Made by a program: the position numbers and the translations under genes. The notes under the pieces were generated by a model. That model did no database searches. It had not been told where the DNA came from and saw nothing but the letters and a program-made list of their open reading frames with translations. From an uncultured Duganella sp. (lineage in GTDB: Bacteria > Pseudomonadota > Gammaproteobacteria > Burkholderiales > Burkholderiaceae), in contig CAMLRG010000024.1 in the NCBI GenBank assembly GCA_946482335.1, forward strand, positions 1-41,023: 41,023 nt of DNA, in the 5' to 3' direction. Within the stretch, counting starts at the first letter, position 1. Every line of letters begins with the position of its first letter. Shown here piece after piece: positions 15,458-24,469 of the stretch.

Positions 15458-16623
15458 ATGACATCCCCCTGATTGTCCACCTGACCTATGCCCTCGATTT
15501 CGGCGGCATGGAAAACCTGATGGTGGAGCGCATCAACCGCATGCCGGCCGAGCGCTACCGCCACGCCATCGTCTGCCTGACGCGCTACAACCCGGCCTTT
15601 GCCCAGCGCATCAGCAAGCCCGGCGTGGCCTTGTATGCGCTGGACAAGCAAGCCGGGCTGTCGCTGGCCACCCATGGCGCGCTGTGGAAGCTGCTGCGCC
15701 GGCTGCAACCGACCGTGCTGCACAGCTATAACCTGTCGGCCATCGAGTATGCGCCGGCCGCGCTGCTGGCCGGGGTGCCGGTACGCGTCAACGGCCACCA
15801 CGGGCGCGACCACACCGACCCGCACGGCACCAACCGCAAGCACAATCTCCTGCGCCGCCTGATGCTGCCGTTCTACGACGTGTGCTACGCCAATTCGGCC
15901 GCCATGGAGCAGTGGAACCGCGAGGTGATCGGGGTGCCGGCCGCCAAAAGCCGCATGTTGGCCAACGGCATCGACGCCGAGCGCTTCCGTGTGCGCGGCG
16001 AAGACGAGGCGCGGCCCTTTTTCCAGGGCGGCGAAATCGTGATCGGCACCGTGGGCCGGGTGCAGGACGTGAAGGACCACGCCACCCTGGTCGACGCCTT
16101 CCTGCTGCTGCGCCAGCAATTGCCGCAGCAGCGCGAGCGGCTGCGCCTGGCCATCGTCGGCGACGGCCCGCTGCTGCAGAAGCTGCGCGACAAGGTGGCC
16201 GCCGCGGGCGCGGCCGACGCGGTATGGCTGCCGGGCGCGCGCAACGACGTGCCGGACATCCTGCGCAGCCTCGACGTGTTTGCCATGTCCTCGATCGCCG
16301 AAGGGACCCCGGGCTCCGCGCTGGAAGCCATGGCCAGCGGCCTGCCGGTGGTCGGCACGCGCGTGGGCGGCATCCCGGAAGTCATCGACAACGGCGTCAC
16401 CGGCCAGCTGGTGCCGCCATCGAACGCGGCGGCCATGGCGGCCGCGCTGAAACACTATGTGGAGGCGCCCGGCCTGGCGCGCCGCCACGGCCAGGCTGGC
16501 CGTGAACGGGTGCTGCGCAGGTACAGCATGCCGGCCATGGTGGCCGCCTACCAGGACATGTACGATGTCCTGTGCGATCGCAAGCTCAAGACCAGAAGGG
16601 CAGTACCATCATGTGCGGAATAA
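15454..16623 (+). CDS. XrtA-locus GT4 glycosyltransferase of the TIGR03088 type
   Basis: This is a 389-residue GT-B enzyme. The N-terminus IVHLTYALDFGGMENLMVERINRMP is typical of this PEP-CTERM sugar transferase group. The C-terminal donor domain has IGTVGRVQDVKDHATLV, LAIVGDGPLLQKL, WLPGARNDVPDILRSLD and the EX7E-like EGTPGSALEAMASGLPVV. It adds a sugar to the growing repeat unit at the cytoplasmic membrane face; the donor is unknown. The start overlaps the exosortase stop as ATGA, and its last 13 bases overlap the amidotransferase start. Confidence 0.93.
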   Translation: MNDIPLIVHLTYALDFGGMENLMVERINRMPAERYRHAIVCLTRYNPAFAQRISKPGVALYALDKQAGLSLATHGALWKLLRRLQPTVLHSYNLSAIEYAPAALLAGVPVRVNGHHGRDHTDPHGTNRKHNLLRRLMLPFYDVCYANSAAMEQWNREVIGVPAAKSRMLANGIDAERFRVRGEDEARPFFQGGEIVIGTVGRVQDVKDHATLVDAFLLLRQQLPQQRERLRLAIVGDGPLLQKLRDKVAAAGAADAVWLPGARNDVPDILRSLDVFAMSSIAEGTPGSALEAMASGLPVVGTRVGGIPEVIDNGVTGQLVPPSNAAAMAAALKHYVEAPGLARRHGQAGRERVLRRYSMPAMVAAYQDMYDVLCDRKLKTRRAVPSCAE

Positions 16624-18506
16624 CCGGGATCATGGATGCGCGCGGCGGGCGCGCGGTGGACGAGGCGCTGCTGCGCCGCATGAACGACACCCAGCACCAT
16701 CGCGGGCCTGACGAGGGCGACACGTATATCGAGCCGGGCGTGGGCTTCGGCCACCGCCGGCTGTCGGTGATCGACATCGCCATGGGCCAGCAGCCGCTGG
16801 GCAACGAAGACGGCAGCGTCATGGTCTGCTACAACGGCGAGATCTACAACTACCGCGAACTGACGGCGCAGCTGAAAGAGCTCGGCCACACCTTCAAGAC
16901 CAAGAGCGACACCGAAGTGATCGTGCACGCCTGGGAACAATGGGGCGAGGATTGCGTGCACCATTTCCGCGGCATGTTCGCCATCGGCCTGTGGGACCGC
17001 AACAAGCAGGTGATGTTCCTGGCGCGCGACCGCCTGGGCGTCAAGCCGCTGTACTACGCCATGACGCCGGACGGCTGGTTCGCCTTCAGTTCCGAGCTGA
17101 AGGCCCTGCGCATGCACCCCTCGCTGCCGCGCGGGATCGACCCGCGCGCGGTGGAAGACTATTTCGCCTACGGCTATGTGCCTGAGCCCAAGACCATCTA
17201 CCAGGGCGCGCTCAAACTGTCGCCCGGCTTCCGTCTGACCCAAAAAGTAGGCGCGCCGCTGGCCGAGCCGGAACAGTTCTGGGACGTGCCGTTCAAGCTG
17301 CACCAGAAGATGACGGAAAGCGACGCCCAGGGCGAGCTGGTCGAGCGCCTGCGCGAGGCGGTCAAGATCCGCCTGGTGGCGGAAGTGCCGCTGGGCGCCT
17401 TCCTGTCCGGCGGCGTCGATTCGTCCGCCGTGGTGGCCATGATGGCCGGCCTGGGCGACGGCCCGGTGCACACCTGCTCCATCGCCTTCCAGGACAAGGC
17501 CTTCGACGAATCGGCATACGCGCAAAAGGTGGCGCAGCAATACAAGACCGACCACTTCGTGGAAACCGTCGACACCGACGACTACGGCTTGCTCGACACC
17601 CTGGCCGGCCTGTACGACGAGCCTTACGCCGACAGCTCGGCGATCCCGACCTACCGCGTGTGCCAGCTGGCGCGCAAACGCGTCACGGTGGCGCTGTCGG
17701 GCGATGGCGGCGACGAGAACCTGGCCGGTTACCGCCGCTACCGCTACGCGATGGCGGAGGAAAGCGTGCGTGGCCGCATCCCGCTCGGCTTGCGCAAGCC
17801 GGTCTTCGGCACCCTGGGCCGGCTGTACCCGAAGGCCGACTGGGCGCCGCGCGTGTTCCGCGCCAAGACCACCTTCGAAGCCCTGTCGCGCGACCTGGTG
17901 GAAGGCTATTTCCACGGCGTGTCGATCATGACCGATGCCATGCGCCAGCAACTGTTCTCGGACAGGTTCCGCCAGCAGCTGCAAGGCTACCGCGCCATCG
18001 ACGTGATGCGCGGCCATGCGGCCAAGTCGCCGACCGACGACCCGCTGTCGATGATCCAGTACCTGGACATGAAGACTTACCTGCCGGGCGACATCCTGAC
18101 CAAGGTGGACCGCGCCTCGATGGCGCATGCGCTGGAAGTGCGGGTGCCGCTGCTGGACCACAAGCTGGTGGAATGGATGTCCGGCCTGCCGCCGGACATG
18201 AAGCTGAAGGGCAGCGAAGGCAAGTACATCTTCAAGAAGGCGATGGAAAAGTACCTGCCGGAAGACATCCTGTACCGCAAGAAGCAGGGCTTCGCCGTGC
18301 CGCTGGCCGCCTGGTTCCGCGGCCCCTTGCGCGAGCGCGTGCAGCAAGCCTTGCTGGGCCCGAACCTGGCCGCCACCGGCATCTTCAACCAGGACTTCCT
18401 GCGCCAGATGGTGGAACAGCACCTGTCGGGCCGGCGCGACTACAGCGCCCCGATCTGGACCGTGCTGATGTTCGAAGCCTTCCTGCGCAAGGAAATGCAG
18501 GCATGA
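16611..18506 (+). CDS. XrtA-system asparagine-synthase-like amidotransferase
   Basis: The start is set at the ATG giving MCGITGIMD, because the class II glutamine amidotransferase needs Cys2 as its N-terminal nucleophile. The upstream in-frame ATG would bury it. The 631-residue protein has the N-terminal glutaminase domain (HHRGPDEGD, RRLSVID, YNGEIYNY) and a C-terminal synthetase domain with the PP-loop SGGVDSS at 266-272 and SGDGGDENLAGY. It matches the exopolysaccharide amidotransferase group (TIGR03108), believed to amidate a uronic acid or similar carboxyl group of the polymer using glutamine and ATP. It overlaps the preceding glycosyltransferase by 13 bases and the next by ATGA. Confidence 0.94.
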   Translation: MCGITGIMDARGGRAVDEALLRRMNDTQHHRGPDEGDTYIEPGVGFGHRRLSVIDIAMGQQPLGNEDGSVMVCYNGEIYNYRELTAQLKELGHTFKTKSDTEVIVHAWEQWGEDCVHHFRGMFAIGLWDRNKQVMFLARDRLGVKPLYYAMTPDGWFAFSSELKALRMHPSLPRGIDPRAVEDYFAYGYVPEPKTIYQGALKLSPGFRLTQKVGAPLAEPEQFWDVPFKLHQKMTESDAQGELVERLREAVKIRLVAEVPLGAFLSGGVDSSAVVAMMAGLGDGPVHTCSIAFQDKAFDESAYAQKVAQQYKTDHFVETVDTDDYGLLDTLAGLYDEPYADSSAIPTYRVCQLARKRVTVALSGDGGDENLAGYRRYRYAMAEESVRGRIPLGLRKPVFGTLGRLYPKADWAPRVFRAKTTFEALSRDLVEGYFHGVSIMTDAMRQQLFSDRFRQQLQGYRAIDVMRGHAAKSPTDDPLSMIQYLDMKTYLPGDILTKVDRASMAHALEVRVPLLDHKLVEWMSGLPPDMKLKGSEGKYIFKKAMEKYLPEDILYRKKQGFAVPLAAWFRGPLRERVQQALLGPNLAATGIFNQDFLRQMVEQHLSGRRDYSAPIWTVLMFEAFLRKEMQA

Positions 18507-19744
18507 GCATCCGCATCCTCCATGTGCTGGACCACTCGATCCCGCTGCACAGCGGCTATACCTTCCGCACCCGCTCCATCCTGCGCGAACAGCGCGCGCT
18601 GGGCTGGCAAACCTTCCACATCACCAGCCCGAAGCAGGGCAAGGGGGGCGCGCTGCGCGAAACCGTGGATGGCCTGGAATTCTTCCGCACGCCTCCCGCC
18701 GGCGGCATCTTCGCCGGCTTGCCGGTGCTGAACCAGGTGGCGGTGATCGACGCGCTGGCGGCGCGCCTGCTGGAAGTGGCACAGGAAGTGAAGCCCGACG
18801 TGCTGCACGCCCATTCGCCGGCCCTGAATGCGGTGGCGGCGCTGCGTGTCGGCCGCAAGCTGGGCATTCCGGTGGTGTACGAGATCCGCGCCTTCTGGGA
18901 AGACGCGGCGGTCGACCACGGCACCAGCAAGGAATGGGGCCTGCGCTACCGCATGACGCGGGCGCTCGAGACCTGGGCCCTGCAGCGGGTCAATTTCGCC
19001 ACCACCATCTGCGAAGGCTTGCGCGCCGAGATCGCCAGCACGCGCGGCATCCCGGCCAGCAAGATCGAAGTGATCCCGAACGCGGTCGACATCGCCGACT
19101 TTTCCGTGGGCGGCCAGGCCGACCCGCAACTGGCGGCACGCCTGGGGCTGGACGGCAAGACGGTGCTGGGCTTCATCGGTTCCTTCTACGCCTATGAAGG
19201 GCTGGACTTGCTGCTCGATGCCGTGCCGGCCATGCTGGCGCGCCGTCCCGACCTGCGCGTGCTGCTGGTGGGCGGCGGGCCGCAGGACCAGGCCTTGCGC
19301 GCCCAGGCCGAGCGCCTGGGCATTGCCGGCCAGGTGGTGTTCACCGGCCGCGTGCCGCACGGCGAAGTGCAGCGCTATTACGACCTGGTCGACGTGCTGT
19401 GCTACCCGCGCCACAAGATGCGCCTGACCGACCTGGTCACCCCGCTCAAGCCGCTGGAAGCGATGGCCCAGGGCCGCCTGATGGCGGCCTCCGACGTGGG
19501 CGGCCACCAGGAACTGATCGAGGATGGCCGCACCGGCGTGCTGTTTGCCGCCGGCGATGCGCAGGCGCTGGCGCACAAGGTGCTGGCGCTGCTCGACGCG
19601 CCGCAACAATGGCCGGCATTGCGCCAGCAGGGCCGCCGCTTCGTGGAAACGGAGCGCAACTGGGCCGCCAGCGTGGCGCGCTACCGCCGCGTCTACGGCA
19701 GCGTGCTGGGCGCCGGCGCCGCGCGCGACGCGCTGGCGGCGTGA
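18503..19744 (+). CDS. XrtA-associated GT4 glycosyltransferase (TIGR04063, Daro_2409 family)
   Basis: The ATG at 18503 within an ATGA overlap gives 413 residues beginning MSIRILHVLDHSIPLHSGYTFRT, diagnostic of this PEP-CTERM-associated family. Further motifs are YEIRAFWEDAAVDHGT, VIPNAVDIADF, LGFIGSFYAYEGLDLLLDA and CYPRHKMRLTDLVTPLKPLEAMAQG, the GT-B donor site. It is cytoplasmic or membrane-peripheral. It should extend the lipid-linked oligosaccharide; the donor sugar cannot be inferred. It is followed after 10 bases by another GT4 gene, the only visible gap in the second half of the operon. Confidence 0.93.
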   Translation: MSIRILHVLDHSIPLHSGYTFRTRSILREQRALGWQTFHITSPKQGKGGALRETVDGLEFFRTPPAGGIFAGLPVLNQVAVIDALAARLLEVAQEVKPDVLHAHSPALNAVAALRVGRKLGIPVVYEIRAFWEDAAVDHGTSKEWGLRYRMTRALETWALQRVNFATTICEGLRAEIASTRGIPASKIEVIPNAVDIADFSVGGQADPQLAARLGLDGKTVLGFIGSFYAYEGLDLLLDAVPAMLARRPDLRVLLVGGGPQDQALRAQAERLGIAGQVVFTGRVPHGEVQRYYDLVDVLCYPRHKMRLTDLVTPLKPLEAMAQGRLMAASDVGGHQELIEDGRTGVLFAAGDAQALAHKVLALLDAPQQWPALRQQGRRFVETERNWAASVARYRRVYGSVLGAGAARDALAA

Positions 19745-19754
19745 GGCTGGCGGA

Positions 19755-20876
19755 ATGAGGGACGGGAACATGGACGGCCACGCACAGGGCGGCTTGCTGC
19801 AGCACGGCTTGCGGGTCGGCCTGGTGGGACCGCTGCCGCCGCCATCGGGCGGCATGGCCAACCAGACCTTGCAGCTGGCGTCGCTGTTGCGCAGCGACGG
19901 CGTGGAAGTGGAAACCATCCAGGTCAACGCCCCTTACCGCCCGGCCTGGGCCGCCCGCCTGAAAGGCGTACGCGCCCTGTTCCGCATGCTGCCCTACCTG
20001 GCCAGCCTGTGGGCGGCGGCCGGCCGCGTGCACGTATTCCATGTGATGGCCAATTCCGGCTGGTCCTGGCACCTGTTCGCGGCGCCCGCCATCTGGATCG
20101 CGCGCCTGCGCGGCAAACCGGTCGTGATCAATTACCGGGGCGGTGAAGCCGATGCCTTCCTGGCGCGCTCGCGCCGCGCCGTGGGAGCCAGCCTGGCGCG
20201 CGCCGACGCCCTGATCGTGCCGTCCGGCTTCCTGGAAGCGGTGTTCGGCAAATACGGCTTCGCGGCGCGCGTGGTACCGAACATCATCAACCTGGACCGT
20301 TTCAACCACGCCCCGGCAGCGGCAGGCGCCGGCCCGCGCCTGCTGGTGGCGCGCAACCTGGAACCGATTTACGACAACGCCACGGCGCTGCGCGCCTTTG
20401 CCATCGTGCGCGCGGCCCAGCCGCAAGCCACGCTGGTGGTGGCGGGCTCCGGCCCGCAGCGCGCCGAACTGGAAGCGCTGGCGGCGCAACTGGGCGTGGC
20501 CGACGGCGTGACCTTTACAGGCCGCGTCGACAACCATGCCATGGCGCAGCTGTACCGCAATGCCGACATCATGCTCAATTGCAGCCTGGTCGACAATATG
20601 CCCAATTCGGTGCTGGAATCGCTGGCCTGCGGGGTGCCGGTGATCAGCACCAACGTGGGCGGCGTGCCCTACCTGGTGGAAGATGGCCGCACCGCGCTGC
20701 TGGTGCCGGCCGCGGCGCCGGAACAGATGGCGCAAGCCATCCTGCGCCTGTGCGCCCAGCCGGACCTGGCCGCCAGCCTGCGCGAAGCCGGTTTGCGCCA
20801 GGTGCAGCAGTACACCTGGCACAATGTGCGCCCGCGCCTCCTGGACGTCTATCGCAGCGTAATGAACCCGACATGA
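19755..20876 (+). CDS. GT4 glycosyltransferase of the exopolysaccharide operon
   Basis: The ATG at 19755 gives 373 residues; a second in-frame ATG (MDGHAQ) follows five codons later, and the upstream frame lies inside the previous gene. The protein has GLVGPLPPPSGGMANQT (acceptor-domain glycine loop), VVINYRGGEAD, VVPNIINLDRF, LLVARNLEPIYDN and a C-terminal EX7E-like region, DNMPNSVLESLACGVPVISTNVGGVP. It is a fourth sugar transferase for the repeat unit, so the unit probably has at least five sugars counting the initiating one. It does not fall in one of the named XrtA families that I recognise. The stop overlaps the CapK-like gene as ATGA. Confidence 0.9.
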   Translation: MRDGNMDGHAQGGLLQHGLRVGLVGPLPPPSGGMANQTLQLASLLRSDGVEVETIQVNAPYRPAWAARLKGVRALFRMLPYLASLWAAAGRVHVFHVMANSGWSWHLFAAPAIWIARLRGKPVVINYRGGEADAFLARSRRAVGASLARADALIVPSGFLEAVFGKYGFAARVVPNIINLDRFNHAPAAAGAGPRLLVARNLEPIYDNATALRAFAIVRAAQPQATLVVAGSGPQRAELEALAAQLGVADGVTFTGRVDNHAMAQLYRNADIMLNCSLVDNMPNSVLESLACGVPVISTNVGGVPYLVEDGRTALLVPAAAPEQMAQAILRLCAQPDLAASLREAGLRQVQQYTWHNVRPRLLDVYRSVMNPT

Positions 20877-22225
20877 TGTATACCGCCCTCGTCTCGAATG
20901 TGATCTTCCCGCTGCAAGAGCGCTTCAAGCAGCACCGCAGCGTGGCCGTGCGCCGCCAGCTGGAGCAGTCGCAGTACTGGCCCGAAGCACGCCTGCGCGA
21001 ACTGCAGCTGGAACGCCTGCGCCGCCTGCTGCAGCGGGCGCAGGCCAAGGTGCCGCATTACCGCGACCTGTTCCGCGAACTGGATTTCGACCCGGCGCGC
21101 GACCTGCAATCGCTGGACGACCTGCGCCGCCTGCCGCTGACCGAGAAGGCCACCATCCGCCAGGCCGGCGAACGCATGAAGGCCGAGGACGCGGTGGGCC
21201 TGGCCCGCTTCAATACCGGCGGCTCCAGCGGTGAACCGCTGATCTTCTTCATCGGCAAGGAGCGCGTCAGCCATGACGTGGCGGCCAAGTGGCGCGCCAC
21301 GCGCTGGTGGGGCGTCGACATCGGCGACCCGGAAATCGTGGTGTGGGGCTCGCCCATCGAACTCGGTGCGCAGGACCGCATGCGCGCCTGGCGCGACCGC
21401 ATCATGCGCACCCGCCTGCTGCCGGCTTTTGAAATGTCGGCGCCCAAGCTCGATGGCTTCGTGGCAGCCATCCGCGACCGCCGCCCGCGCATGCTGTTCG
21501 GCTATCCGTCGGCGCTGTCGCATATCGCGCGCCACGCGCGCGGCAAGGGCCAGCGCATGGACGACCTGGGCGTGAAAGTGGCGTTTGTGACCTCCGAGCG
21601 CCTGTACGATGAGCAGCGGCAGCAGATCGAAGGCGCGTTCGGCTGCCCAGTGGCCAACGGCTACGGCGGCCGCGACGCCGGCTTCATCGCCCACCAGTGC
21701 CCCGAAGGCGGCATGCACATCACGGCCGAGGACATCATCGTCGAAATCATCGGCGCCGACGGCCAGCCGGTGCCGCGCGGCACCTCTGGCGAAATCGTGG
21801 TGACCCACCTGGCCACCGGCGACTTCCCCTTCATCCGCTACCGCACCGGCGACGTCGGCGTGCTGGACACCGAGCCTTGCCGCTGCGGCCGCGGCTTGCC
21901 GCTGCTGAAGGAAATCCAGGGCCGCAGCACCGACTTCCTGGTGGCGCAGGACGGCACCGTGATGCACGGCCTGGCCCTGATCTATATCCTGCGCGATCTG
22001 CCGCAGGTGAAGGCGTTCAAGATCGTGCAGGAAAGCCTGGAGCAAACCCGCGTGCAAGTGGTGCTGGACGCGCCGCTCGAGGCCGCCCTGCGCGAACGTA
22101 TCGTGGCCGGCTTCCGCGCCCGCCTGGGTGGCGGCGTGGCGGTCGAGGTCGAACAAGTGGACGCCATTGCGCCGGAAAAGTCCGGCAAGTTCCGCTATGT
22201 GGTCAGCAAGGTGGCGTCAGCATGA
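20873..22225 (+). CDS. CapK/PaaK-like adenylate-forming enzyme
   Basis: This 450-residue protein resembles phenylacetate-CoA ligase (PaaK) and CapK proteins of capsule loci. It has LQRAQAKVPHYRDLF near the N-terminus, LPLTEKATIR, the AMP-binding loop NTGGSSGEPL (about 113-122), a YGGRDAGFIAHQC segment, YRTGDVGVL, a CxCG metal-type motif (PCRCGRGLP) and a C-terminal lysine region, APEKSGKFRYV. It should activate a carboxylic acid as acyl-AMP and pass it to CoA or another acceptor. The acid and its place in the polymer are unknown. Being in the operon with a FemAB-like transferase and two deacetylases, it may supply an acyl or aminoacyl substituent; this is inference. Confidence 0.88.
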   Translation: MMYTALVSNVIFPLQERFKQHRSVAVRRQLEQSQYWPEARLRELQLERLRRLLQRAQAKVPHYRDLFRELDFDPARDLQSLDDLRRLPLTEKATIRQAGERMKAEDAVGLARFNTGGSSGEPLIFFIGKERVSHDVAAKWRATRWWGVDIGDPEIVVWGSPIELGAQDRMRAWRDRIMRTRLLPAFEMSAPKLDGFVAAIRDRRPRMLFGYPSALSHIARHARGKGQRMDDLGVKVAFVTSERLYDEQRQQIEGAFGCPVANGYGGRDAGFIAHQCPEGGMHITAEDIIVEIIGADGQPVPRGTSGEIVVTHLATGDFPFIRYRTGDVGVLDTEPCRCGRGLPLLKEIQGRSTDFLVAQDGTVMHGLALIYILRDLPQVKAFKIVQESLEQTRVQVVLDAPLEAALRERIVAGFRARLGGGVAVEVEQVDAIAPEKSGKFRYVVSKVASA

Positions 22226-23511
22226 GGGATTTGTTCGTTACCATTGTGGTGTTCGGGGCGCTGCCCTACCTGTTCCGCAACCCGAACTTCGGGGTCGTGA
22301 TGTGGATCTGGATCAGCGTGATGAATCCGCACACCCAAGGCTGGGGCTTCGCCCGCAGCTTCCCGTTCGCGGCCATCATCGCCTGCGTCACCATGCTCGC
22401 CATGCTGGCCCACAAGGACCGCTTCCGCCTGCCGATGACGCCCGTCATCGTGACCTTCATCGTGTTCGTGGTCTGGATGTCGCTCGGTACGCTGTTCTCG
22501 ATCCATCCTGAAACCGTCGGCCCGCAGTGGAACAAGGTGCTCAAGATCATGGGCATGACGCTGATCGTGCAAATGCTGCTCACCGAGCCGAAGCACATCA
22601 AATGGCTGTTGTGGGCGGTGGTGGTATCGCTCGGCTACTACGGCGTGAAGGGCGGCATTTTCACGCTGCGCAGCGGCGGCCAGTACAAGGTATGGGGCCC
22701 GGTCGGCACCTTCATCGACGGCAATAACGAAATGGCGCTGGCGCTGGTGATGGTGATCCCGCTGATGTACTACCTGATGACGCAGATCCGCCAGAAGTGG
22801 GGGCGCATTGCGATGGCGGGCTCGATGGGGCTGTGCGCGATCGCGTCGCTGGGGTCGTATTCGCGCGGCGCCGCGCTGGCCATGGCGGGCATGCTGGCCT
22901 TCCTCTGGCTCAAGAGCCGCCACAAGATCAAGCTCGGCCTGGTGCTGCTGGTCCTGTCGCCGCTGGCGCTGATCTTCATGCCGGAGCAGTGGCATGCCCG
23001 CATCGACACCATCAATACGTACGAGCAGGATGCCTCGGCCATGGGCCGCATCAACGCCTGGTGGATGGCCTTCAACCTGGCCAACGACCGTCCCTTCTTC
23101 GGCGGCGGGTTCGACATCTACGACCGCTTCGTGTTCGGCCGTTACGCGCCGGTACCGGACGACGTGCACGCGGCGCACTCGATCTACTTCCAGGTGCTGG
23201 GCGAACATGGCTGGGTCGGCTTCGGCATCTATATGTTGCTGGGCTGGCTCACCTGGCGCGATGGCAGTGCGGTGATCCGGCTGACGCGCGACCTGCCGCA
23301 CATGCAATGGGCGACCGAAATGGTGCGCATGATCCAGGTTTCGCTGATGGGCTTCTTTGTCGGCGGCGCCTTCCTCAGCCTGGCCTATTTCGACGTGCCG
23401 TATTATCTGATGTGCGCCATGGTGGCGATCCGGCTGATGGTGGAAAAACAATTGAAGGAGCGCAGCCAGGCTGCGCTGCCAGCGGAAAGGAGTGAGCATG
23501 CCGTGGTTTGA
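22222..23511 (+). CDS. Putative O-glycosylation ligase / polymerase, XrtA-associated (TIGR03097)
   Basis: The 429-residue polytopic inner-membrane protein has roughly ten to twelve hydrophobic segments. It begins MRDLFVTIVVFGALPYLFRNP and contains GTFIDGNNEMALALVM and a periplasmic loop HSIYFQVLGEHGWVGFGIYM. Those features define the PEP-CTERM/exosortase A O-ligase group related to the Wzy/WaaL superfamily. It may polymerise repeat units or ligate glycan to protein; which one is not settled. It is the only Wzy-like protein in the operon, so polymerisation is a reasonable reading. The start overlaps the CapK-like stop as ATGA. Confidence 0.92.
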   Translation: MRDLFVTIVVFGALPYLFRNPNFGVVMWIWISVMNPHTQGWGFARSFPFAAIIACVTMLAMLAHKDRFRLPMTPVIVTFIVFVVWMSLGTLFSIHPETVGPQWNKVLKIMGMTLIVQMLLTEPKHIKWLLWAVVVSLGYYGVKGGIFTLRSGGQYKVWGPVGTFIDGNNEMALALVMVIPLMYYLMTQIRQKWGRIAMAGSMGLCAIASLGSYSRGAALAMAGMLAFLWLKSRHKIKLGLVLLVLSPLALIFMPEQWHARIDTINTYEQDASAMGRINAWWMAFNLANDRPFFGGGFDIYDRFVFGRYAPVPDDVHAAHSIYFQVLGEHGWVGFGIYMLLGWLTWRDGSAVIRLTRDLPHMQWATEMVRMIQVSLMGFFVGGAFLSLAYFDVPYYLMCAMVAIRLMVEKQLKERSQAALPAERSEHAVV

Positions 23512-24469
23512 TGCAATCGAGCGGGGCATGCTGCGCTGGCTCTCGCCTGGCGGGGCGCGCGGCCTGTCGATCCTGATTTACCACCGCGTGCTGCCGGCGG
23601 CCGACCCGCTGTTTCCGGATGCGCTGGAGCGCGACGGCTTTGCGGCCCAGCTGGCGCTGCTCAAGGAGCGCTTCCACGTCTTGCCCCTGCTGGAGGCGGT
23701 GCGCCTGGCGCGCGCCGGGCGTTTGCCGCCGCGCGCGGCCTGCATCACGTTCGACGACGGCTATGCCGACAATGCCGAGGTGGCGCTGCCCCTGCTGCAG
23801 CAGACCGGCTTGCACGCCACCTTCTTCATCGCCACCGGCTTCCTGAACGGTGGCCGCATGTGGAACGACACCATCATCGAAACCGTGCGCCGCGCCCCGC
23901 ACGCGGTGCTCGATGCGCGTCCACTGGGCCTGGGCAGCCATCCGCTCGGTACCATGGCGCAGCGGCGGCAGGCGCTGGAATCGCTGATCGGACAATTGAA
24001 ATACCAGCCGATGGCGCAGCGCCAGGTGGCGGTCGACCAGTTGGCCGAACTGGCCGGCGTGCCGCTGCCCACCGACCTGATGATGAACGACGCCCAGGTA
24101 CGCCAGCTGCACGCGGCCGGCATGGGGATCGGCGGCCACACGGTCAACCATCCCATCCTGGCGCGCTTGCCCGCCGAGGAGGCGCGCCGCGAAATCGCGG
24201 ACGGCAAGCAGGCGCTGGAACGGTTGCTGGGCGCGCCGGTCGAATTGTTTGCTTACCCGAATGGCAAACCGGACGAGGATTACCGTGCCGAACACGTGGC
24301 CATGGTGCAGGAATTGGGCTTCGAGGCGGCGGTGTCGACCGCCTGGGGCGCCAGCCGCGCGCCGGACTTTTTCCAGCTGCCGCGCTTTACGCCCTGGGAC
24401 CGCCATCCGCGCCGCTTCACGCTGCGCCTGGCACGCAACCTGCGCCAGCAAGCAGCCCTGGCTGCCTAA
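23498..24469 (+). CDS. Polysaccharide deacetylase family protein (NodB domain)
   Basis: The start chosen is the ATG at 23498, five bases after AAAGGAG. The upstream in-frame GTG overlaps that ribosome-binding site and is rejected. The 323-residue protein has ILIYHRVLP at about 25-33, the NodB motif TFDDGYADN (Asp86/Asp87), ATFFIATGF, and the metal histidines His214/His218 in GGHTVNHP, followed by FAYPNGKPDED. It is the second deacetylase of the operon and the last gene on it. No signal peptide is obvious. It should remove acetyl groups from amino sugars. It overlaps the ligase gene by 14 bases and, at its 3' end, the convergent gene at 24466 by four bases. Confidence 0.9.
   Translation: MPWFDAIERGMLRWLSPGGARGLSILIYHRVLPAADPLFPDALERDGFAAQLALLKERFHVLPLLEAVRLARAGRLPPRAACITFDDGYADNAEVALPLLQQTGLHATFFIATGFLNGGRMWNDTIIETVRRAPHAVLDARPLGLGSHPLGTMAQRRQALESLIGQLKYQPMAQRQVAVDQLAELAGVPLPTDLMMNDAQVRQLHAAGMGIGGHTVNHPILARLPAEEARREIADGKQALERLLGAPVELFAYPNGKPDEDYRAEHVAMVQELGFEAAVSTAWGASRAPDFFQLPRFTPWDRHPRRFTLRLARNLRQQAALAA

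Noticed and set aside
17232..17247. GTCTGACCC inside the amidotransferase gene as another REP copy
   Set aside because: It is a single short match without an inverted partner and is explained by normal codons of a conserved protein.
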